DNA from: Symbiodinium natans | Taxonomy: Eukaryota > Sar > Dinophyceae > Suessiales > Symbiodiniaceae | Reading direction: 5' to 3' | DNA length: 17,996 nucleotides | Assembly: GCA_905221605.1 (NCBI GenBank) | Contig: CAJNDS010001462.1 | Location: 1-17,996 of the forward strand | Shown: positions 1 to 7,996 of the stretch, piece by piece | Layout of the letters: each line of letters starts with the position of its first letter | Position numbering within the stretch: position 1 is the first letter of the stretch | Translations under genes and position numbers: made by a program | Notes under the pieces: model-generated | What the model was told of the DNA's origin: nothing | Seen by the model: only the letters and a program-made list of their open reading frames with translations | Databases searched by the model: none

Positions 1-70
1 CCCCCCCCCCCGTTTTGGGGGGGTAAGGCGGGAAAGATTCCCATCCAACAAGTTGGCAGGGTCGGCGGAC
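1..70. other. Window edge, no gene; C-run/G-run hairpin
   Basis: Eleven C bases (1-11), then gtttt, then seven G bases (17-23) could fold as a 7-bp stem with a 5-nt loop. The remaining bases up to the telomeric tract show no reading frame or repeat. A homopolymer at a sequence end can also be an assembly-edge artefact, so I attach no function to it. Confidence 0.4.
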
Positions 71-138
71 CCTAAACCCTAAACCCCTAAACCTTAAACC
101 CCTAAGCCCCTAAACCCCTAAACCCTAAACCCTAAACC
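71..138 (-). repeat. Degenerate telomeric repeat, C-rich orientation
   Basis: About ten tandem copies of CCCTAAA and its variants CCCCTAAA, CCTTAAA and CCCCTAAG. On the plus strand this is the orientation expected at a left chromosome end, where the 5' strand is C-rich. The mixed 7-bp and 8-bp units mean it is an internal, decayed tract rather than a freshly synthesised telomere. Known TTTAGGG-telomere groups include plants, many green algae and several alveolates. Confidence 0.9.
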
Positions 139-170
139 GATCAACCCACAACCTCCCAAACCTGAACGCA

Positions 171-217
171 GGCACTGCCTCCGGCTCCACCTCCTGCGCA
201 GCCGAAGGCGAGGTGCC
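171..217. other. Imperfect hairpin core between opposed telomeric tracts
   Basis: The left arm 171-185 (ggcactgcctccggc) is an imperfect reverse complement of the right arm 201-217 (gccgaaggcgaggtgcc), with a loop of about 15 nt. The hairpin centre is near 194. This is also the midpoint between the end of the C-rich telomeric tract (138) and the start of the G-rich one (249). The flanks 139-170 and 218-248 also match each other as diverged reverse complements. The hairpin is therefore the core of a larger palindrome. Confidence 0.6.
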
Positions 218-248
218 GTGTCGTACTGAGTTTTGGCGTTGCGCGTAA

Positions 249-363
249 TTTAGGGTTTAGGGTTTGGGGTTTAAAAGTTAGAGTTTAAAAGTTTAGAGTT
301 TAAAAGTTTAGAGTTTAAAAGTTTAGAGTTTAGGGCTTATGGTTTAGGGTTTAGGGTTTAGGT
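249..363 (+). repeat. Degenerate telomeric repeat, G-rich orientation, with 15-bp variant array
   Basis: TTTAGGG and TTTGGGG units flank a block (270-328) in which the 15-mer TTTAAAAGTTTAGAG is repeated about four times; the first copy lacks one T. The tract ends with TTTAGGG CTTATGG TTTAGGG TTTAGGG TTTAGGT. The orientation is opposite to the tract at 71-138. The 15-mer reads as two mutated telomeric units that were later amplified together. Confidence 0.88.
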
Positions 364-440
364 GATAGTTTGTCAACAAGCCCGTGTCTAGGGTCTACGG
401 CTAAAAAAACCCTAAACTTGAGATGTTCCCCCTTGTACTA
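364..440. other. Short single-copy spacer ending in TA at the array edge
   Basis: No reading frame is recognised. One isolated C-rich telomeric unit (ccctaaac, about 409-416) lies here, opposite in orientation to the tract just to its left. The last two bases (439-440) are TA, immediately before the first terminal inverted repeat of the array. Confidence 0.5.
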
Positions 441-472
441 CTGTGGAGGTCACTTCGGCTTCCCTACCTTTT
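441..472 (+). repeat. Left terminal inverted repeat of E (copy 1, outer array edge)
   Basis: A 32-bp end that begins ctgtggaggtcact, has a 3-base variable core (tcg) and continues gcttccctacctttt. It matches the reverse complement of 2045-2076 at 29 of 32 positions, differing only in the 3-base core (gga on the other end). Weaker inverted similarity continues for roughly another 35 bp inward. Every E copy has the same left end. Confidence 0.88.
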
Positions 473-763
473 GGAGTTGATTCCTTGCCCTCTTTTTGTG
501 TCTCCAAATCCACACACCTTTCACCACCCGCACACTTCCACACTTGAACAGCCAGCAGAACCCAGCCGACAGACACGCAAACGCACACCACCCACTGAAG
601 CCACTTTGCACCCACATAATACACACTCCATGACACACACGACTCTCTGCCAAAACGCCGAAACCACAATTTTGGTGTCACTTCTGCGACTCCATGCCTG
701 ACCACCCTTTACCCACACACCAACACTTTTCTTGCACACTGAAGCCAAAAGGCACAGAAACGG

Positions 764-950
764 CACACACAGCGACCAAAAATGAAGGCACAGAAAGTTG
801 ACAGAAAGGCACCACACAGCGACCAAAAGAAGGTGCAGAAAAGGTACCACAGCGACCAAAAATGAAGACACAGAAAATGCAAAACACAACCAAAAATGAA
901 GGCACAGAAAGGTACCAACACAGCAACCAAAATGAAGGGCAGCACCTGAC
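764..950 (+). repeat. Minisatellite of ~35 bp inside E (first of seven)
   Basis: About five imperfect copies of a 34-36 bp unit with the core gcgaccaaaaatgaaggcac followed by agaaaggcaccacaca. Units are contiguous with no spacers. Equivalent blocks lie at about 2905-3090, 5653-5828, 8378-8550, 10627-10802, 12955-13131 and 15210-15385. Copies 1 and 2 share a private internal alteration (gttgacagaaagg). Where the period is 36 bp, both strands give long open frames that encode 12-residue repeats, which explains the hydrophobic minus-strand ORFs seen here. Confidence 0.8.
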
Positions 951-2076
951 AGCAACCCAACAGCAACGGAAAAAATTTAAGCACAGAGACTACAATCCAA
1001 CAGCACCAAAAATGAAGCACAGAAAAAAAAAAAAACATGCACCCGCAAACCAACCCACTTTGTTGCAACAAATTCACACACATACACACACACACACACA
1101 CATCCACAACACTCTTGCACATGCACACTCAGAAAAACAGCCGAAACGACAAAATGCACATTCTTGTCTTTTAGTTCTGATTGCATTTTTTTCACCGTCT
1201 TTCTGGTCAATCGACAGCTTGCCGGGCACTTACCAAAACACTTGCTGTTTGTGTTTTAGTTCAAAGCGGTTTCTCGAAATTTTCTCTTTCTGAAGCTTGC
1301 AACCGAGAGATCATTCCGACAAAAAGTAAAGAAAACATCAGTTCTTGCAAATTCAAAAAAAAAACAATCACACTGACCTCTCATCATGGCCAGAACGACT
1401 TGAGAGTCGCCCAGCCTCGATTTCCATTCCCATTTGACTTTTTTTTGACAAAGCTTCGATTGCGTCTTGTCTTTAATTTTCCAAAATGGCCAAACAGAAA
1501 TTCAAGGCACACTGAAATTTGACAGAAGAATTGAGCAGAAGAAACTCTGCTTTCTTTTTTAGGCTGGGTGCCCTTAATTCTTTGTCTTTCGTTTTTGGTG
1601 GTGTGTTGCAATTCTTCCCTGGATTCAGCACCATTCAACGAATTTTCAAAATTTCTGAAGTCCCGAAAATGTTGAAAAAACCCTCAAAATCAACACTTGA
1701 TCAGTTAAATTTGTTGAATTTACTCTGGTGTTTCGCTCGCTTCGCTCGCACTTATTCACATTCTGGAAATACACCTTGCAATTTTCAGGTGGTTTGGCTT
1801 GGGCGTCGCGCGCAACCTTAACGAATCAACACCAGGGTTGAACTCGTCTCGTCCCGCAGTTGATTTCTGTCCAAACGGCACTGTCAGAGGCTTTTAAAAA
1901 CACTTGTTTCAAAGCATTGAACTTTTCCAAGCTGTTTCCACCGATGTTGACTCTGCACCCTTCTTTTATCCTCTTCTGCCTTCAGGCCTTGCACCAAAAC
2001 CTGGAGAATCTGAAACCCAAGATGAGGGGCAGCAAAGTTGATCGAAAAGGTAGGGAAGCTCCAGTGACCTCCACAG

Positions 2077-2583
2077 TTAGAGAAAGTTCCGGTTCCAAAC
2101 AAGTTCACACTTTGCCGCCTTGCTGCCTGCTGTTCTAATTTTGGGGGAAGACTGACACAGGACTTAGACTGGAACCGACTGAGAGGCTTATTTGTTTTAC
2201 TCGCAACGAGGAGCTGTGAAAGCCAGATCTGGCTTCCCGTGTGTGAAAAAAACGCCACAACTGGGCCCCAAAATGGCTCCTAAACTTGGGTTCCAATTTG
2301 AGGCTCCAACCTGGGTGGCCTTGTATGTTCACACAGGAAATCCAAAATCTAGGGCCCGTTTTCGGTGCCAAGAATTGAGCTGCTTTTGGAACCCATTTGA
2401 GTTCAATAATAATTGAAAATCAACTCACAGACAAACAAGATTTTTTCTATTCGATACTGTTTGCATCAACACTCAAGAAAACAAAAAACGCGGTTGATAC
2501 GCGTGTTCTTATCTTGCTAAACTTGTCTTTAGCTGGCATTCAAGACAACAGTCTTGCATTGTTCCCGTGCGATCTTTCTCGCA
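2077..2583 (+). repeat. Spacer module S, copy 1
   Basis: 507 bp from ttagagaaag to tttctcgca. The module has short inverted ends (gagaaag against ctttctc). Its last 100 bp contain three perfect small hairpins, at 2488-2504, 2541-2556 and 2567-2584. The minus strand stays open for about 78 codons, but the same is true in several frames and I do not treat it as coding. Confidence 0.8.
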
Positions 2584-4220
2584 CTGTGGAGGTCACTTCG
2601 GCTTCCCTACCTTTTGGAGTTGATTCCTTGCCCTCTTTTTGTGTCTCCAAATCCACACACCTTTCACCACCCGCACACTTCCACACTTGAACAGCCAGCA
2701 GAACCCAGCCGAGACACGCAAACGCACACCACCCACTGAAGCCACTTTGCACCCACATAATACACACTCCATGACACACACGACTCTCTGCCAAAACGCC
2801 GAAACCACAATTTTGGTGTCACTTCTGCGACTCCATGCCTGACCACCCTTTACCCACACAACAACACTTTTCTTGCACACTGAAGCCAAAAGGCACAGAA
2901 ACGGCACACACAGCGACCAAAAATGAAGGCACAGAAAGTTGACAGAAAGGCACCACACAGCGACCAAAAGAAGGTGCAGAAAAGGTACCACAGCGACCAA
3001 AAATGAAGACACAGAAAATGCAAAACACAACCAAAAATGAAGGCACAGAAAGGTACCAACACAGCAACCAAAATGAAGGGCAGCACCTGACAGCAACCCA
3101 ACAGCAACGGAAAAAATTTAAGCACAGAGACTACAATCCAACAGCACCAAAAATGAAGCACAGAAAAAAAAAAAAACATGCACCCGCAAACCAACCCACT
3201 TTGTTGCAACAAATTCACACACATACACACACACACACACACATCCACAACACTCTTGCACATGCACACTCAGAAAAACAGCCGAAACGACAAAATGCAC
3301 ATTCTTGTCTTTTAGTTCTGATTGCATTTTTTTCACCGTCTTTCTGGTCAATCGACAGCTTGCCGGGCACTTACCAAAACACTTGCTGTTTGTGTTTTAG
3401 TTCAAAGCGGTTTCTCGAAATTTTCTCTTTCTGAAGCTTGCAACCGAGAGATCATTCCGACAAAAAGTAAAGAAAACATCAGTTCTTGCAAATTCAAAAA
3501 AAAAACAATCACACTGACCTCTCATCATGGCCAGAACGACTTGAGAGTCGCCCAGCCTCGATTTCCATTCCCATTTGACTTTTTTTTGACAAAGCTTCGA
3601 TTGCGTCTTGTCTTTAATTTTCCAAAATGGCCAAACAGAAATTCAAGGCACACTGAAATTTGACAGAAGAATTGAGCAGAAGAAACTCTGCTTTCTTTTT
3701 TAGGCTGGGTGCCCTTAATTCTTTGTCTTTCGTTTTTGGTGGTGTGTTGCAATTCTTCCCTGGATTCAGCACCATTCAACGAATTTTCAAAATTTCTGAA
3801 GTCCCGAAAATGTTGAAAAAACCCTCAAAATCAACACTTGATCAGTTAAATTTGTTGAATTTACTCTGGTGTTTCGCTCGCTTCGCTCGCACTTATTCAC
3901 ATTCTGGAAATACTTTGCAATTTTCAGGTTTGGCTTGGGCGTCGCGTGCAACCTTAACGAATCGACACCAGGGTTGAACTCGTCTCGTCCCGCAGTTGAT
4001 TTCTGTCCAAACGGCACTGTCAGAGGCTTTTAAAAACACTTGTTTCAAAGCATTGAACTTTTCCAAGCTGTTGTTCCACCGATTTTGACTCTGCAACCCT
4101 TCTTTTAAACCTCTTCTGCCTTCCGGCCTGCACCAAAAAACCTGGAGAGCTGAAAACCAAGAATGAGGGCAGCAAAGTTTGATGATCGAAAAGGTAGGGA
4201 AAGCTCAGTGAACTCCACAG
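2584..4220 (+). mobile_element. Element E copy 2 (subfamily A), decayed right third
   Basis: 1637 bp. The first ~1325 bp are almost identical to copy 1; the differences I noticed are a 3-bp loss near 2713 and one substitution near 2860. From about 3911 onward it suddenly carries many 1-3 bp indels, including in the right TIR (gtgaactcc for gtgacctcc). The indel-rich zone continues into the next S module and ends near 4410. The short frame open at this position in other copies is broken here. Confidence 0.65.
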
Positions 4221-4729
4221 TTAGAGAAAGTTTCCGGTTCCAAACAAGTTTCACACTTTGCCGCCTTGCTGCCTCTGTTCCTCATTTTGGGTAAGAACTG
4301 AACACAGGACTTAGACCTGGAAAACCGACTGAGAGGCTTATTTGTTTTACTCGCAACGAGGCGCGTGAAGCCAGATCTGCTTCCCGTGTGTGAACAAAAC
4401 GCCACAACTGGGCCCAAAAATGGCTCCTAAACTTGGGTTCCAATTTGAGGCTCCAACCTGGGTGGCCTTGTATGTTCACACAGGAAATCCAAAATCTAGG
4501 GCCCGTTTTCGGTGCCCAGAATTGAGCTGCTTTTGGAACCCATTTGAGTTCAATAAGAATTGAAAATCAACTCACAGACAAACAAGATTTTTTCTCTTCG
4601 ATACTGTTTGCATCAACACTCAAGAAACAAAAAACGCGGTTGATACGCGTGTTCTTATCTTGCTAAACTTGTCTTTAGCTGGCATTCAAGACAACAGTCT
4701 TGCATTGTTCCCGTGCGATCTTTCTCGCA
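4221..4729 (+). repeat. Spacer module S, copy 2a (left half indel-rich)
   Basis: First of two adjacent S modules. The left ~190 bp contain many small indels relative to all other S copies, for example tttccgg for ttccgg and ggtaagaactgaac for gggggaagactgac. The right part is normal. It joins the next S through the bases CAG (4730-4732) with no E between them. Confidence 0.78.
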
Positions 4730-4732
4730 CAG

Positions 4733-5248
4733 TTAGAGAAAGTTCCGGTTCCAAACAAGTTCACACTTTGCCGCCTTGCTGCCTGCTGTTCTAATTTTGG
4801 GGGAAGACTGACACAGGACTTAGACTGGAACCGACTAAGAGGCTTATTTGTTTTACTCGCAACGAGGAGCTGTGAAAGCCAGATCTGGCTTCCCGTGTGT
4901 GAAAAAAACCGCCACAACTGGGCCCGCCACCCAAAAATGGCTCCTAAACTTGGGTTCCAATTTGAGGCTCCAACCTGGGTGGCCTTGTATGTTCACACAG
5001 GAAATCCAAAATCTAGGGCCCGTTTTCGGTGCCCAGAATTGAGCTGCTTTTGGAACCCATTTGAGTTCAATAATAATTGAAAATCAACTCACAGACAAAC
5101 AAGATTTTTTCTATTCGATACTGTTTGCATCAACACTCAAGAAAACAAAAAAACGCGGTTGATACGCGTGTTCTTATCTTGCTAAACTTGTCTTTAGCTG
5201 GCATTCAAGACAACAGTCTTGCATTGTTCCCGTGCGATCTTTCTCGCA
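4733..5248 (+). repeat. Spacer module S, copy 2b
   Basis: Second member of an S-S tandem pair, 516 bp. It has a small insertion near 4925 (gggcccgccacccaaaaatgg) relative to other copies. All three right-end hairpins are present. It directly abuts the left TIR of E copy 3. Confidence 0.82.
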
Positions 5249-6984
5249 CTGTGGAGGTCACTTCGGCTTGCCTACCTTTTGGAGTTGATTCCTTGCCCTC
5301 TTTTTGTGTCTCCAAAACCACACACCTTTCACCACCCGCACACTTCCACACTTGAACAGCCAGCAGAACCCAGCCGACAGACACGCAAACGCACACCACC
5401 CACTGAAGCCACTTTGCACCCACATAACAACACACGCCATAACACACACAACTCTCTGCCAAAACGCCGAAACCACAACACCACACACCCATTCAAGAAA
5501 ACGATGTGAACACACACACACACACACAGACACCACTGCAAGACTGCAAGGTCACTGTTTTTTTTGGGTGTCATTCTGCGACTCCATGCCTTACCACCCT
5601 TTACCCACACACTGACACTTTTCTTGCACACTAAAGCCAAAAGGCACAGAAACGGCACACACAGCAACCAAAAATGAAGGCACAGAAAGGCACCACACAG
5701 CGACCAAAAGAAGGTGCAGAAAAGGCACCACACAGCGAACAAAAATGAAGACACAGAAAAATTCAAAACACAACCAAAAATAAAGGCACAGAAAGGCACC
5801 AACACAGCGACCAAAATGAAGGCAGCACCTTGCAGCAACCCAACAGCAACGGAAAAATTTCAGCACAGAGACTGCACAGAAAAAAGACATGCACCCGCAA
5901 ACCAACCCACTTTGTTGCAACAAATTCACACACAGACACACACACACACACATCCACAACACTCTTGCACATGCACACTTAGAAAAACAGCCGAAACGAC
6001 AAAATGCACATTCTTATAATGTCTTTTAGTTCCGATTGCATTTTTTCACCGTCTTTCTGGTCAATCGACAGCTTGCCGGGCACTTACCAAAACACTTGCT
6101 GACTGTTTGTGTTTTAGTTTAAAGCGGTTTCTCGAAATTTTCTTTCTGAAGCTTGCAACCGAGAGATCATCCCGACAAAAAGTAAAGAAAACATTAAACA
6201 AAAGCAAGAGAAAATTCTTTTTCAGACGGACCAAGGAAAAATCTATGTTTGCAGTTCTTGCAAAAATTCAAAAAAAAACAATTACAAAAAAAAACAACCA
6301 GAACGACTTGAGAGTCGCCCGGCCTCGATTTCCATTCCCATTCGACTTTTTTTGACAAAGCTTCGATTGCGTGCTCTTGTCTTTAATTTTCCAAAATGGC
6401 CAAACAGAAATTCAAGGCACACTGAAATTTGACAGAAGATTGAGCAGAAGAAACTCTGCTTTCTTTTTAGGCTGGGTGCCCTTGATTCTTTGTCTTTCGT
6501 TTTTGGTTGCGTGTTGCAATTCTTCCCTGGATTCAGCACCATTCAACGAATTTTCAAAATTTCTAAAGTCCCGAAAATGTTGAAAAAACCCTCAAAATCA
6601 ACACTTGATCAGTTAAATTTGTTGAATTTACTCTGGTGTTTCGCTCGCTTCGCTCGCACTTATTCACATTCTGGAAATACACTTTGCAATTTTCAGGTGG
6701 TTTGGCTTGGGCGTCGCGCGCAACCTTAACGAATCAACACCAGGGTTGAACTCGTCTCGTCCCGCAGTTGATTTCTGTCCAAACGGCACTGTCAGAGGCT
6801 TTTAAAAACACTTGTTTCAAAGCATTGAACTTTTCCAAGCTGTTTCCACCGATGTTGACTCTGCACCCTTCTTTTATCCTCTTCTGCCTTCAGGCCTTGC
6901 ACCAAAACCTGGAGAATCTGAAACCCAAGATGAGGGGCAGCAAAGTTGATCGAAAAGGCAGGGAAGCTCCAGTGACCTCCACAG
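5249..6984 (+). mobile_element. Element E copy 3 (mosaic of subfamilies A and B)
   Basis: 1736 bp. The left ~150 bp match copies 1-2: it keeps a 28-bp segment that copies 4-7 lack. The rest follows copies 4-7, including the first CA-tract block. It shares with copy 7 alone the absence of about 26 bp before the second CA tract (cagagactgcacag at about 5865). It alone lacks ~22 bp around 6296, between two A-rich stretches. The pattern suggests recombination or gene conversion among copies. Confidence 0.65.
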
Positions 6985-7487
6985 TTAGAGAAAGTTCCGG
7001 TTCCAAACAAGTTCACACTTTGCCGCCTTGCTGCCTGCTGTTCTAATTTTGGGGGAAGACTGACACAGGACTTAGACTGGAACCGACTGAGAGGCTTATT
7101 TGTTTTACTCGCAACGAGGAGCTGTGAAAGCCAGATCTGGCTTCCCGTGTGTGAAAAAAACGCCACAACTTGGCCCAAAAATGGCTCCTAAACTTGGGTT
7201 CCAATTTGAGGCTCCAACCTGGGTGGCCTTGTATGTTCACACAGGAAATCCAAAATCTAGGGCCCGTTTTCGGTGCCCAGAATTGAGCTGCTTTTGGAAC
7301 CCATTTGAGTTCAATACTAATTGAAATCAACTCACAGACAAACAAGATTTTTCTATTCGATACTGCTTGCATCAACACTCAAGAAAACAAAAAAACGCCG
7401 TCGATACGCGTGTTCTTGGCTAAACTTGTCTTTAGCTGGCATTCAAGAAAAGCACTCTTGCATTGTTCGCGTGCGATCTTTCTCGCA
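6985..7487 (+). repeat. Spacer module S, copy 3a (most diverged right end)
   Basis: 503 bp, first of the second S-S pair. The right end differs from other copies (acgccgtcgatacgcgt and caagaaaagcactcttg), yet each of the three hairpins can still form with a shortened or intact stem. It joins the next S through CAG at 7488-7490. Confidence 0.8.
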
Positions 7488-7490
7488 CAG

Positions 7491-7996
7491 TTAGAGAAAG
7501 TTCCGGTGCCAAACAAGTTCACACTTTGCCGCCTTGCTGCCTGCTGTTCTAATTTTGGGGGAAGACTGACACAAGACTTAGACTGGGACCGACTGAGAGG
7601 CTTATTTGTTTTACTCGCAACGAGGAGCTGTGAAAGCCAGATCTGGCTTCCCGTGTGTGAAAAAAACGCCACAACTGGGCCCAAAAATGGCTCCTAAACT
7701 TGGGTTCCAATTTGAGGCTCCAACCTGGGTGGCCTTGTATGTTCACACAGGAAATCCAAAATCTAGGGCCCGTTTTCGGTGCCCAGAATTGAGCTGCTTT
7801 TGGAACCCATTTGAGTTCAATAATAATTGAAAATCAACTCACAGACAAACAAGATTTTTTCTCTTCGATACTGTTTGCATCAACACTCAAGAAACAAAAA
7901 ACGCGGTTGATACGCGTGTTCTTATCTTGCTAAACTTGTCTTTAGCTGGCATTCAAGACAACAGTCTTGCATTGTTCCCGTGCGATCTTTCTCGCA
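7491..7996 (+). repeat. Spacer module S, copy 3b
   Basis: 506 bp, second member of the S-S pair. It carries ttccggtgcc where the others have ttccggttcc, and a few single-base changes near 7575. The right-end hairpins are intact. Confidence 0.82.

Larger units (their letters stand above)
441..2076 (+). mobile_element. Element E copy 1 (subfamily A), TIR-bounded, non-autonomous
   Basis: 1636 bp between 32-bp inverted ends. In order it holds the left TIR, a CA-rich stretch, a ~35-bp minisatellite (764-950), a (CA)n tract near 1075-1102, an A-rich stretch, and a unique-looking right half with the conserved segment gtttcgctcgcttcgctcgc. A small perfect hairpin lies at 1396-1409 (cgact tgag agtcg). 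Compared with copies 3-7 it lacks the first CA-tract block of about 95 bp and a ~75-bp block near 1350. No transposase is seen. Calling E a DNA-transposon derivative rests on the TIRs and the TA flank and is inference. Confidence 0.65.

Noticed and set aside
764-950. Possible CRISPR array because units are 34-36 bp
   Set aside because: Units are contiguous and imperfect with no unique spacers, no cas genes are present, and the context is eukaryotic.
862-1293. Plus-strand ORF with a His-Thr repeat (HTHTHT), repeated at 3003-3434
   Set aside because: The His-Thr run is simply the (CA)n microsatellite and the upstream part is the minisatellite. The frame is not kept in the other E copies.
2567-2584. 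Hairpin read as a bacterial-type terminator or a Helitron 3' end
   Set aside because: There is no T-run after it and no CTRR terminus, and the region shows no bacterial gene structure. It is kept only as a structural observation.
7043-7378. 111-codon minus-strand ORF in module S (Trp- and Phe-rich)
   Set aside because: Overlapping frames on both strands of S are also open over similar lengths, single-base indels change its length between copies, and no domain is seen.
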